Assembly: GCF_901709675.1 (NCBI RefSeq)
Contig: NC_051090.1
Location: forward strand, 1,795,342-1,859,341
Direction of reading: 5' to 3'
Source: Syngnathus acus
Taxonomy: Eukaryota; Chordata; Actinopteri; Syngnathiformes; Syngnathidae
Length of the DNA: 64,000 bases
Part shown: positions 45,572-58,000 of the stretch, piece by piece
Layout: each line of letters begins with the position of its first letter
How positions within the stretch are numbered: position 1 is the first letter of the stretch
The notes under the pieces: model-generated
What the model was told of the DNA's origin: nothing
The model's input: the letters and a program-made list of their open reading frames with translations, nothing else
Databases searched by the model: none
Position numbers and translations under genes: made by a program

Positions 45572-48500
45572 ATGGTAAGAGAATTTCTTAATTCTTAATT
45601 GATCAAGAGGTTGAATGGGCTGGGGTGAGTACGGCTTCAATCGTGGCTTTACCATTTATTGATTTGTTTCTTCAAATTGTTTTAAAACCAAAGTTATAAA
45701 TGTGCTTGCCCATAATTTTTTTCATATTTAAAAAGCTTTTATTTTGATTTGCAGGTCATTCTAGTGATATTCCTGTTTTCCACCATAATAATGTTATTAA
45801 ATTGTGCCTAAATCTTAACATTGCAAATGAACACATTCGATTCAGCGCTTCATTTAATAATATAGCGTCGATGTCCCTAATAAAGTGTCTAGTGAGATCG
45901 AACTATGTGGAAGCAGACTGAAAACAGTTTGAATCTGTTTCCTTTGTTCTATATAATCTCACATTTTATTGGTGCAGCAGTTTCAGCACACACCACGTTT
46001 CCATAGCAACCAGTGCAGGATGCTGGCTGAGGTAAAGAAGCGTGTGGTCGCTTACACTTCCTTCACGCTGACTTTACAAAGGTTGTAACCTTTAGGTGTT
46101 TGCTCAAAAGATCCTCAGCATTGAACCATATTAATTTTTTTATTTTTTTCTCTAACCTGGTTTTCAATTGGGTCATGTCTGAAATGTGAGAAAAATGAAA
46201 CTACATTGAACTTTATTGTGACCTATATATAACATGTTCATTTTAATTAAAAAATATCCATCATCCATCTTGAGAAATAAATGTGTGTTGTTCTTGTCGT
46301 CAGGAAGACGCTGTCGACGTCAAGGCTTTGCGGGCCAGGTTCAGCAGCAGCGCCGGCGCATCACACACCAACAGCCGGGATAGTCATTCTCCAAAATCTC
46401 CACAGTCTGATTTTGTCAGAGCCGTGGGATCGACAGTCCAGAAGGACATTTCCCAACCTAAAGTGTCTCCGACATATGTGGCTGGTCCAGATGCGGCGAA
46501 GTTCCAAAGAAACCAAGCAACGGCAGCCCCCGCCCCTGCGGGGTCTATTTTTTTCCCTCCGTCACCTCTCAATAGAAAGGTCGCAACATTAGTGGAGTCT
46601 TCAGGCGGTAATAAAATTAAACAGGCGGGTGAGATGCTAGAAAAAATGATGCTGAGGGGGGCTGCGGGTACTAAAGTCCCCACTCCGGTTTCGACATTAA
46701 CCCCGCACCCCCTGCGGCTGAAGAGGACAAGCACTGTCATCCCATTGAGGAAGCCACTTCCTTCTGAGGGACCTCTTCCCTTGAAACCCAAACGACCACC
46801 CAACGTTGACCTGGAGCAATTCCTGAAAATAAGACAACAAGCTAGGCCACTTCCAGTTCATGATTCAGAGGGATTGTCCAATGCTGGTATTCATGTTTAT
46901 TCATTATTTTGGGGAGTGATGAACAAGCTGTTTGCAGTGCTGTTCAAGTTCCAAAACTGACATTGTCACTCCGAATGTTTCCTCAGGCTCAAAAGCAAGA
47001 CAAGTACCTGGAGTGACCAGTCCATTAAATCCTCCTTCACAACTCATCAAACCCGACAGGCTGCAGAAGGACCTTGATTACGTGTGAGTATTTTGGATAA
47101 TCCTTCATGCACAAGGTTACAATTTTTAGGTGTTCACTTAATTTTGTATAATCTGGGTCAAATCTGGTCCAGATTGATTTGTCTAATATTTGGCTCAACA
47201 ATTTTGGATGTAACATATTGTGTTGTTGTCTACAGGGATGCTGACATCTACCATGATGCTTATGATGACATTGCAACCTTGGAAGACAAAGGTAAAAATA
47301 AGTGCAATAAAAATCATATGTATGAGCAGCAATTAAAATGAGATCATTTTAACTCATTTCTAATTTACATTTAGCTCCTTGAAAAAAGGGATCTTTAAGA
47401 CTTTTTTTCCCAGACCGATACTAGTTCTCAATACTTGAGTCGTCTGGGGCCAGTTCTAACTGTTGACCACTTCACAAAACAGAATTTAGAATTGGAAGAC
47501 AACTTTAGACACTGCATGTTGTCGTAACATCATTTTCTTTGTGGTCTTAGATAACTATGATGACTTTTATCTATCAACTGACGATTTTCCACCACCACCA
47601 CCACCTGCAATTAGGTACACAATTTATATATGTATTTATTTCTTGTTAATGAAAAAGCTGATGGAACACACTGTTGCTGCACTTTCATTCTTGTTGTCCG
47701 CTGTAAAACTGAAGTGAAACAAAAACTGTTCACCCCTTGAACAAAGTAACAGGAAGGCAGAGAAATACTGCGACCTAGTGGTGTGTTTAGGTATTGGCAC
47801 AAGTGTATATGTTTTGTACGTGCACGTATAGGGCAGCAGAAAACAATACATTTTGAACTCTATCAGAAACGCAGACCTATATTTACAATCTAAATTACAA
47901 TCTACCAATTTAACTCAAACTATATTAGCAATGGCATTTTCTGTTTTTGCAAGTAGTTTTCAAATTTGTCCCGGCTGTCAAGTAACTTCTCTAAACTTGT
48001 TACATTCTTGATAAAGTTGTACCTTGAAATCAGATGACAGAAAATAAACAATAAAATGTGGTTTTTTTTCACAGCATTGATCCCAACAAGGAAAAGGAGC
48101 TAAGAAAGAAATTCAAGGTTTGTGGTTTCTTATATATTTTTATTATTTGTAGTTTTATTCTTGGCCAGTTGCACAGATTACCTGTATGTGCTGTGAAAAG
48201 TATTTGAATTATTCTGTTATTTAAGAAAAGCTATCTGTGCTAAACGTTTCAGTACGAGGGTCCACTCAGAGTGTTGCAGACCCTGATGGTGGATCCTGAC
48301 TGCGTCATGAAGAAGCCAGGCGAGAAGGACCTCTATGTGTCTCACGGGGATGTTCTGGATGTCATTCAGTTCACTAACAGCAAGAAAGCTCTGTGCCACA
48401 ACTCCACATCAGGAAAGTGTAAGTTATGATGAACATATTACTTTTATTATTCTTACTTTTATCACGTCTTGTCCATGTTTAGGTGTTTACTTTTTGCATT

Positions 48501-48875
48501 ATTTTTTTACAGATGGTTATGTATCCAGAAAGCTTCTTGTTCCACTGTGAGTCAATCTTACTTTCCATATTTTATACGCATGGATCTCATAATACACACA
48601 TTATAACCTTCATTAATAATGGTTTTTGATGCTGACATACAGTATAGTTAATGGCTTGGGTGTAGACAAAATGAGAAGTCTAATAAAGGAAGATGAATCA
48701 ACACAATATCGTCTTCATTTGCAGGGAAGGGAATATTTATGATGATGTTGATTATCCCGCTGGTGAGTTGAACTGATGGCAATGATTTACTGCAGAATTG
48801 CATTTTCTTCATCACTTTTCTTTCTTTTCTCTTTCAGAACAACATGACAACGGTCATGTGCCCGCAGATTATTAA
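45572..48875 (+). CDS. pram1: PRAM1/FYB-family immune adaptor
   Basis: Complete in ten exons: 45572-45574, 46304-46886, 46987-47083, 47236-47291, 47551-47614, 48075-48117, 48253-48418, 48513-48546, 48725-48762 and 48838-48875. The sum is 1122 nt, or 373 residues. The N-terminus MEDAVDVKALRARF parallels human PRAM1. A Pro-rich linker (KPKRPPNVDLEQF) follows, as in FYB. Then come acidic Tyr motifs (YHDAYDDI, YDDFYLSTDDF) and a C-terminal helically extended SH3 domain (RKKFKYEGPLRVLQTLMVDP, DVLDVIQFTN, GKYGYVSRKLLVPLEGNIYD). These adaptors link receptor tyrosine kinases and SLP-76/SKAP-type partners to actin and integrins in leukocytes. The first coding exon is only the ATG, followed directly by GTAAGAG. 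It is shorter than human PRAM1 in the repeat-rich middle. MVDPD and the SH3 details favour PRAM1 over FYB1. Confidence 0.85.
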
Positions 48876-49645
48876 TCTGTCAAACTAAATATAGATATTC
48901 ATAAAGATGATGGAAACAGACTACAATATAGTGTAACTAAATGAACCTGAGAACCGAATCGACTTGTTAGAAAGTTGTTGTGCTTATAAACAAACAAACA
49001 AACAAACAAACCAGTTGCAATCTTTCACATAGACTATCAAATGAGAAAAAAAAGTAGATTTAACCATTCAAAGTTATTGTACAAAATGGACACACTATTG
49101 TTGATTTTGCTTGACTTGACCCCTGATGTCATTTCAAATAAACCCTCTTATTTAAGTTTTTTTTTTCTCTGATATCATTCCTGCATTAGAATTGAAGAAA
49201 ACAGTCAAATAAAATGTAGTGAAAACAGCCGTTCACTTTTTGTTTATGATGATGATGATGATGATGATGATGATCCAACTATACCTCTAATTGACGTCTT
49301 AAATAGAAGAATAGAATAGAAAATAATAATCATAATAACATAACAAATTTAAAACATTAAAAATTCATAAAAACAACAATAACAAATGTAGTTTAAATAT
49401 TCTCAACCTGTCATTCTAAAGTATAATCTATTTGGACGCTAGAGGGCAGTAATGCTTTCCGCGTTAGCTTAAACATGAAAGCTCGGTAATCGATTAGTTG
49501 AGTCTGAAAGGTGTTTCGGTCGAAGTCCAGCAGATGCAAAGAAAAACGGGCGTGATATAAAAGTTAAGGATGGTTCACACAAAAGCATTTTGCACTTTGT
49601 TTATTTTTTGACAGTAGCGTTTACTTGCGCAAGTCCGTGTCAGTC
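48876..49645. other. pram1 3' region and pex11g promoter
   Basis: Carries an AATAAA signal at 49137-49142, an AAAC repeat near 48986-49012 and a GAT microsatellite at 49247-49274. AT-rich sequence follows up to the pex11g start. Confidence 0.6.
49247..49274. repeat. GAT trinucleotide microsatellite
   Basis: About nine uninterrupted GAT units in intergenic DNA downstream of pram1. Confidence 0.9.
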
Positions 49646-51232
49646 ATGGACTGTCTTATTCGGGTTCTGGAGTCCTACAGAGGAAGAGACAAACTCGTGA
49701 GTATTACGTGCACTGCTGTTTCTCTTTGACTGTTGACACTTGTGAGAAAAATCTCAAAAATGTTCAATTCCAGCTCACAAATAAACTCCCCTTAGATTTA
49801 TAAAAAGTAAAAAAAATAAATAAAAAAAATTGTACTGAAACTCGAATTATCTACTATTTTAATTGAGTGATGACTGATCAGGACCATATGGTAATGATAA
49901 TTACAGCAACATTAATATTACTAATATATTTATTATAATAGCTAAGGGCTCTCTTCCAATAAAATATGGTTCATAACTGCTGAACAGAGAGCAACATCAA
50001 TTTAAAATGTCATTTCAAGCGTGTTTTTACTCACTCAAGGGTATTAATATTATACAAATTTATGTTCATTAAGCCCCCAATAAAAAAGTTTGACTCACTC
50101 ACATGTACAAGTTAAAACACTGAAATGGCCATAAAGTTAATTCCCTCAAGATTTAGTGATATTTAATGTACTAAACGTGTCTGAGCCTGACAGACCGTGT
50201 AAATATGTATTCAACAAATTAAAGAAGTAAATAACGTGAACACATGCTGTGACGCAAGTTTCTGACTCAATGTTTTCTCTACTAACAGATCAGAACACTT
50301 TGCTATGGCTCGCAGCTGCTTGGAGGCCTTCTGTCACCCAAGGCTGAGGCTGATGCTTCATCCCACAACCTTGGGAGAAGTCTGCTGCTCTTTTCTGCTC
50401 AGCTCAGCCACTGCAGGACGGTGCTGAGGCTGTTTGATGATCTGTCCATGCTGGCGTATTCCTACAGTTACGGATTTGGAGCCAAGGTGTCCTTTTCTTC
50501 TTCTACTGGTGACATATGTTTCACATGTTCAACACATGTTGTCTGTAGGAGAAAGATGGAATCGTGCGCTGGATATCGGTGCTCACAAATGTGGCCGACC
50601 AACTCTACTACCCGTGCGAACACGTGGCCTGGGCCGCTGACGCTCACCTCGTCGGGGTGAACTCGGAAAGATGGTGGCACATCAGCACGGTGCTGTGGGG
50701 AACCTCGCTGCTGTTGGCGATACTTAGGTGAAGTCAAAGCTGAATACCACACACATTTTCAGAATTCCAGTTTTTATTTCATGGTATTTACATCTTGATG
50801 TGTGAAAGAACTTACAACTGAGCGTAATTTTCATTTCAGTTCCTAGATAGATTATTAAATTGTCTATTGAATTCAATTTGTCTGTTCTTCAGGTCGCTCA
50901 GAGTTCGCACGCTGCTCAAGAAGGAGCTTAGGAGATGTGCCAAAGGTGGAAGCAGGTGGTGTATCTACAGCTTTCTTTTCATAATTTCCCTTGCTTATTT
51001 GTTTCATCTAAAACGCGTTTCCACCTTCCACAGCTACGTTCAGATCCATCGGCAGATGCAGGTGGAGCTGCTTTCGATCCTTGGATCTATGACAGACCTG
51101 AGTAACGCCATCCACTGGATGCCTCACGGTTTCTTGTGGGCAGGACGATTCCCTCCTTGGCTAGTAGGACTCATGGGTACTATCTCTTCTCTTGTGGCTT
51201 TGATCAAGATGAACGCAGGAGACTGTGATTAA
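49646..51232 (+). CDS. pex11g: Peroxisomal membrane protein PEX11-gamma
   Basis: Complete in five exons: 49646-49696, 50289-50486, 50549-50727, 50893-50955 and 51034-51232. The sum is 690 nt, or 229 residues (human 241). PEX11 proteins shape and divide peroxisomes; the gamma form sits in the membrane with PEX11A/B and the fission factors. Family blocks include LESYRGRDKLIRTLCYGSQL, AQLSHCRTVLRLFDDLSMLA, ADQLYYPCEHVAWAADA and the C-terminal AGRFPPWLVGLMGTISSL membrane segment. Exon phases are consistent throughout, and the start in exon 1 precedes the conserved ESYRGRD motif by only eight residues, as in the family. Confidence 0.95.
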
Positions 51233-51636
51233 ATATGCGGTACTGAATGATGGACGCTTTGGTCAGCACTGCAGCAAATATTGGATCAATTTGACAATTT
51301 CAAGAGCACGCTAATCGTGCTCTGTAGCATAAGACTTATTGACGCTTACCTATGTCCAATTTATTCAATGCGTGTTTTGTTTTTTCTTTTATTAGGGAAG
51401 AATGACAAAAATCAAACTTACACAGGAGTTAAAATCCAATTCTTAGGACAAAAACATCAAACAGTTCAAGATAATACAAAAACTAAGCAATTCAAGGCAA
51501 CATCAGGCAGTGGTAATAATACTCAATCAAACCTATTTTCCACAGTTCCTCTGTTGACCTCAGTCGGATGCATAAATGAATGTATGGATAATCCACAGAT
51601 GATTAAGATCATGAGTTGCAGCCCTACTTGAAAACT
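51233..51636. other. Convergent 3' ends of pex11g and the zinc-finger gene
   Basis: Tail-to-tail region of about 400 bases. No coding exon is recognised on either strand. Confidence 0.5.
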
Positions 51637-53172
51637 TTATGTAGAGCTGCTTTTCTCGCCCGCACATTTGTGCTTGTTAGCTTCACTTTTACGAAAGAAT
51701 CGTTTGTAACACACCGCACAGCTGTAAGGTTTCACGCCAGTGTGTGTGTTCATATGTGTCGTCAAATGTGTCTTCTGAAGAAATTTTAAATCACATTCTG
51801 AGCAAGCAAAAGGTCTTTCTCCCGTGTGTGTTCTCATGTGAGTCTCTAAATTGGACTTCAGTGAGAAACTTCTAAAGCAAACTGAGCAAGTAAAGGGTCT
51901 TTCTCCAGTGTGTGTCCTTTTGTGTGCGTTCAAACTAATCTTGCATTTAAATCGAAGACTGCAAAGTGAGCAAGAAAATGGCCTCTCTGCACTGTGTGTC
52001 ACCATGTGCGTTTCAAGGTTGCGCTTGCTTGAACTTCTTTTTCCGCACACTGAGCAGGAAAAAGGTTTTTCTCCAGTGTGCACCATCATGTGCTTTTTAA
52101 GTTGCTGCTTAAAAGTGAAACTTTTACCACACTCTGAACAAGAAAATTCTTTGTCCGGACAGTGTATTCTCGCATGGACTATGGCTCTATGCCGAATTGA
52201 GTAACTTTTACCACATGTTGCGCAGGTATGTATTTTCTCCCCTTTTGGTGTAATTTCTGTTGTCACGTGTGTTGCGTAATGTTTAATAAATTGACCCTTT
52301 CGTGGCAAAAATTGATGGCAAATGCTACACACCCGTGCGTAGCAACTTATACGTTGGCTTTTGCTCTTCAAAGGTTTTTGGGGTTCATCACTGTCTTCAT
52401 CCTCTGAAGAGTCAGACACCACAATATGTGGAATGGAACCCAAGTGTTTTTGGGGTCCATCAGCAATTGTGGCCGACCTGCTGCTTAGAGGCTCCACCTT
52501 AATATTTTTGTCTCTTTCACTGTGATGAAGCTGAAGTACCTGTTCACAATTCCTAGAGGTGGCAGAGAATTGTGTGGTCTGAGTCTGATACGGTCCTTGA
52601 AACTGCACTGGCTGTACTTGAATGTGTGAGGGCTCTGGCAAGTTCTGCTGCCTGAAGGTCCATGGCATCTGTACAAAAGGAACCTCGTTCATCCTCGCAA
52701 ACGTCTGACCTACGGAATGCAAAGAACAAAAAGAAGTCAAATCATTTGCATGTCAAAGGCCACCTTCTTATCTACATTTCGAAATGTCGGCACCTTGTAT
52801 TGTTTGCTGATAGGGTGACATCCATCCGCTTCTGTTCTGGTGAAAGGTGCTGAATTCCTTCTCCTGACTTTGTTGATAGTGATGGTGCCACGACTGATAA
52901 TCTGTGTGATTGTGCTGGTTAAAGGCGTCGCCTTGCTTCTCCTGACTTTGTTGTTCGTGACGATGCCAAGACTGATATTGAGCATTGTTCTCCAGTCGGT
53001 TCTCGGGTCTTTGATTCCAATCACCTCCTTGATTGAAGCGGAGCTGCGTGTATGCATCACCTCCTTGATTGAACCAGAGTGGCATGTATGCATAACCTCC
53101 TTGATTGAACCAGACTGGCGTGTATGCATGTATGTGGTCGCGGCCATGAGGGTTCTCTGGATGTGATTGCAT
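51637..53172 (-). CDS. C2H2 zinc-finger protein, eight fingers
   Basis: Two coding exons, 52794-53172 and 51637-52709, join in phase (G plus GT) and sum to 1452 nt or 483 residues. The N-terminal exon encodes a low-complexity region rich in Gln, Trp, Asn and His: three repeats around FNQGG (WFNQGGYAYMPL, WFNQGGDAYTQL) and two copies of YQSWHxHxQQSQEK. Next is an acidic stretch, SDSSEDEDSDEPQK. Seven standard C2H2 fingers follow, with TGEKPF/TGERPF linkers between the later ones, and an eighth with a changed last ligand (HKC). Arrays of this kind usually bind DNA in the nucleus as transcription factors. I do not recognise a named orthologue. A leading 5' untranslated part is likely at 53173-53220, and a non-coding exon probably ends with a GTAAGT donor near 53489. 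No KRAB or SCAN domain is seen. Confidence 0.85.
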
Positions 53173-54660
53173 GATGGTGGAGGTCTATGTCTGTTTCATT
53201 CACAGGCAACAAGTAGACATCTGCAGAATACAAAACATAGATCAGCGTTGAGAGAGAAACAGATAGCATGACAGTTTGCATTTTATAGTAAGAAATAAGG
53301 CGACCCCTGACCAGGAAAAGTTGAAAATAAGCATAGATAATCTCTCGTTTTTAAATGTAAACAGGAACAAGGGCTTGAGCTCCAATAAAATACATCAACG
53401 CATTTCCCATAGGAGATATTGCACAAAAAAGAAAAAACTTACAAAATAAAAAGTTTTAAATACGGAGGACATGCACACTTTTACTTACCGCCAGCCCGGA
53501 GTCAACAGCCACCACCACCACATCAACAGCAACCTCCAAACTACGTGGAGTTTTATACAGGGCGGGGAGAGAGGGGGTGGGATCCGCGTGCGGTTTCTGC
53601 GACCCTTCCCCTTTGTGTCATGCAAATTGAATGATCGTAAATGCCTCTGATGATCCTTGAGACGATAAGCACCTTCAAACTACCAAATGAGTGGGGAGTC
53701 TGGGGGCATGCAACTCTTTGTCTTCTCTCCTTGCAAGGCGCCAGGTTTACTTATCAGACAGTAGCTTTAGGTTAAGTTGCAAAACTTTGTTTTATATTTA
53801 CTTCTGCACTTATTAATGAATATTTGAGTTTTACTAAAGGTGGACTACACTACAGCGAATCACGCAATGTATTCGTATTAATTGGGATGGATGCTCAAAA
53901 ATTCATTTAGATCGATGTGTTTTTTTTCGATTGAGCAGAACTGGGCTACGCGTGTGACGTCAGCTGTTGAGCTCGTGATGCATTCAAAAACGACCGTTTT
54001 ATAAACTTTATGCCACCCCTTCTTGGATATTATGGAAAACTAACATTATTACTGCCTGTATTGTGTGATTTCATATCAGATGAAATTTCCTGTCAAATAA
54101 ATATAAATGTTAATTCGTCAAAAATATACAACACACACATTTAGCTTGCGAATATTCCTGGTGGATAGCCGTGTCCTTAGAACAACTATAAAACCTGAAT
54201 GCAACTTGATTTTCCCCAAAACAACGTCAGCAAGTCAATAATGAAGCAAAAATGTAGCTTCGGGGATGGCAACACGAGGAGGAAACGTTTATAGTCCTTC
54301 GAATTCCTTGAAGGATTTCATGGTTTTGTTGTTGTTAGAATGACGAATAAAATCCAAGTCTGGGTAAGATTGCAATACTTGTTCATCTATATCGTGTTCT
54401 CTCCGTGTGAGCACAAAGAAAGTCAGAGAGAGTCCAGATATCAGATGAGCTCTTCTCCCCTTCCTCACATTACCGTTCAAATATTTGTTTCCTTGAGTTT
54501 ATTTTCTACTTTTTAAAGTGACCCGCTAGCTCTCGGCTTCGTCAACGCTTAATTTCATGAGCCCACGGTTCAGTTTAAGTTCTTGTCGTTTTTTTTTTTT
54601 AATTCGCCAACTTTAACGCCAGTCATCGGTTTCGGTTCATTCTTGTAGTTGAATAGTATC
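53173..54660. other. Divergent promoter region between the zinc-finger gene and apba3
   Basis: Contains likely 5' untranslated exons of the zinc-finger gene (minus) and, further right, of apba3. A perfect TGACGTCA lies at 53955-53962. A minus-strand open frame at 54289-54489 lacks an ATG and is not called as a gene. Confidence 0.45.
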
Positions 54661-54991
54661 ATTTGCATTCACGCATGTTGCATTGTACTTTGTCCTGCTT
54701 ATCATGATGGCCAAAGGGCCATGTGTTTTGCAAAGCGAAACTCTAATTGTGTTCTGTATTCCAGCATAATTAAGCATTCATCTAATGGTCATCTTTATGA
54801 ATAACAATGGGCCATGTTTTGACAGGCTCCGTCGTATAATTTGCATTCACTCGTGTACTTTGTCCTGCTTATCTAAATGGGTGTTTTGCAAAGCGACCAT
54901 CTTATTGTGGTCTGTATTCCAGTGTAGTCAGGCATTCATCTAATGTTCAACTTCATGAATAATGTGCCATGTTTTGGCTTCCAACAGGCTC
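54661..54991. repeat. Tandem duplication including a splice acceptor, 5' of apba3
   Basis: Two units, 54661-54829 and 54839-54991, share ATTTGCATTCAC, GTACTTTGTCCTGCTTATC, TTTTGCAAAGCGA, TCTGTATTCCAG, GCATTCATCTAATG and GCCATGTTTTG, in the same order. Each ends in ACAGGCTC, so the 3' splice site before the apba3 first coding exon is present twice. Confidence 0.85.
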
Positions 54992-55001
54992 AGTTTAAAA
55001 A

Positions 55002-58000
55002 ATGGAACCCGACCACAGCTCTCTTGATGTGTCATCTTCTGCACCCTCGGAAAACCAGAGCTTGACTCCTAATGGCGTTGATGAGCTCGATTCCCAGGTT
55101 GGGGAATTGGAATCGCTCGATATGATAGAGCCTCCTCCGTTAGACTGGAAGTCCGACTCGTCCGCCGAAGCTGGCTCAACAGAAGAACTGGAGGATGTCG
55201 GCTTCCTCTCGCCTTCTGGCGATCTAGAAAAGGCTAGTTCGGATGACCTCCATACGAACGGCACGACGGCTTCGCTCGATGTGAACCAGCAGGAGGTTGA
55301 GACAAACAACACCGAGTCGAAAAAGGAGAATGAAGGGGGAGTGGAAGATGATGCAAATGTGGAGGATGAGGAAGCGAACCAAATACAAGGCGATGAAGAC
55401 CACACCCGTATCCAAACATTGCTCTGTCAACTTCAGAGGATGGGTGACGAAGCTCATACTCCCCCCAGGACACCACCTTGCCTCAACGAGCGTCCACATT
55501 TGGGGCCCTGTGATCATGAGGAATCTTCTTCACTATCAACATCATTAGAGGACAGCAGTGAAACTACTGGTTTGTTATTTTCTGAAAGCCACCAGAGAGA
55601 TGTGTTGGGACTGCTGCAGTGCACAGACGTCGTGGGCACGACGCCCCATGGCAGCTGCCTTCCCCACACACGGGAAATGGATGCCGTTGTGTCCGTTTCC
55701 TACAGCCAGGAAGATGCCCAGAGTTTCTGGGGGCTGCAGCGGGAAGAAGAACCTGTCCGTTCACTGCCTGACGGAGACTTCCCTGAGCCGGTGTGGGTGA
55801 AATTGAGGGAAGAGGCTCGAGGGGAGGAAGGTTCTGCAGAGAGGGAACAGGTTGGTCAACTGTTAAGTTTATTTTGAGGTCATAGTAATAACAGAAAATC
55901 GAATGGTGTGTTTGTTAGCTTTATCTATGCAAAGAGCACATTTTCCATTCAATATTATATATTATGATCATATAATGTAATGATAGGCGAAACCTCAAAA
56001 ATGTAATTAAAAAAAAAAGTTTGAATCACAACCTAATGCCTCTTTTGTACTGTGTTGTTACTAACTTTGTTTGGGTAACATATTTATCAGAATTGGTTTA
56101 ACCCATAACCTAAATATTAGTAACCTCAAGTATTGATTGCAATCTGATGATGTTGTTTTATCACAGAATGCTGATGACCGTCCTTCATACAAAGACGGTA
56201 AGTCTATCTCTATTAGTTTGGTCACGGAGAAGCTGTTCAATGCATATTTGATGTCTTTTCCTTCAAGTGCTGAATTAATCAACAGGTCATTCTAGAAGCT
56301 GTATCATGTGTCCTCCTGGGCACTTAGTAAATGGACTTTATCTACAGTGGCATGTTTATATCAAACACATTAAATTAGAACATGTTGCAGTTGAAACGAT
56401 GAACCAATATTGAACTTCTCTATCAATTGTATCAAAAATAATCTAAAGTGATTCACCTTCCAGTACCTGGCCCATGTGATCCTGAAGACCTCTTGGATGG
56501 AGTCATATTTGGTGCCAAGTACCTGGGTTCGACTCAGCTCAAGTCTGAGAAGAACCCATCTACCAATGCCCGGATGGCACAGGCTCAGGAGGCGGTGGAT
56601 CGTATTAAGGTAAAATCCATCGTCTGGTCACCATGGACGGTAAATGTAACGTCAGCTGTCTCCTTAATCATTTCTTCTAATTTATTTCAGGCTCCAGAAG
56701 ATGAAACCCAACCAATGACAGAGGTGGATCTATTCATCTCCACTCAGAGGATCAAAGTTCTTTCTGCTGATACGCAGGTGGTATTTGAAAAAGAATCCAA
56801 ACATGCCAACAGCGCAGAAAAATGTACCTGACATGTGTCCTGTGTCCACCCAGGAGGCCATGATGGATCACTCTTTGCAGATGATTTCTTACATCGCAGA
56901 TATTGGAGATATTGTGGTCCTAATGGCACGCAGGAAGCGAAAAGGGCAGGAAAGTTCCCCGTCTTCATCCTCCTCGTCCTCCAAACCTCAGAAGTGCTTA
57001 ATGCTCTGCCACGTCTTCTCCTCTGTGGATGTGAGTTTGAAAATTGGTTGTCGCTAACGTTGCTTCTTACAAAATTGGTTTATCCTGCAAAAATGACACA
57101 ACCTTTGCATCTCCATCCAGGCCCAGGTCATAGCTCAGGCTATCGGCCAGGCATTTGGAGTGGCCTACCAGCAGTTCCTTCATACCAGCGGCATCAAGGC
57201 CAGCGATCTGAAGCCTGGCGAGTACAGTGACTACTTGGAAAACCAGGAACTCTACAATGGAGACCTGGCGCACTTTTCTGATTCCCAGAACATCAGAGAG
57301 GTATCTACACTGTCAAGTTTATTTATATAGCCCTAAATCACAGACAAGGATTCAATGCTAGTTGAATTTGTTCAAATTTAAAAAATGTCAGTCATCAACC
57401 CTGGCTGGGTCGGTGTAACTGGAGTCCAATGTGTGCAGCAATACTCCAAATTTCCATGGGAGGATTTTCCGACGACGATGGCAGCTTAATTTACTTTGAT
57501 TGTTCTCGGGTCAGTCGTGCCGCTAGTAGCCTGATCCACAACAGCTAGCCGGCTACCCGACTCCTCCGTCAGGCGCGATTGAGTTACACGACGTCTCCGA
57601 ACTCATGAAATATGCTCGTGTTTAACCCTTTACAAAAATAATAAGGCTCAGTTTTGATTGACGCTGTCGAATTAAAAGGGATTTAATTGAAAAATGTTTT
57701 TTTCTCCCAATTTTTGGCTCAGGTTGTTATCACCAAGGCACCAGGGGAAATATTAGGGTTGGCAGTGGTGGAATCGGGCTGGGGCTCCATTGTGCCCACG
57801 GTGATGGTGGCCAATCTTCTTCACGGAGGTCCCGCTGAGCGCTGCGGCGAACTCAGTATTGGTGATCGTATCATGTCTGTCAATGGTACCAGCATGGTGG
57901 GTCTGCCCATCACCACATGCCAAAATATCATTCAGGTAAGAAATCAAACGGCCATCAATGAGAAATGGATTGAAAACGTAAACAAAGTGTGTATTAAAAT

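Noticed and set aside
46384-46803. Minus-strand ORF in the pram1 region
   Set aside because: Antisense shadow of the pram1 Pro-rich exon.
54289-54489. Minus-strand frame ending FKEFEGL
   Set aside because: No ATG opens the frame and no family is recognised. It may be an exon, but there is too little to call it.
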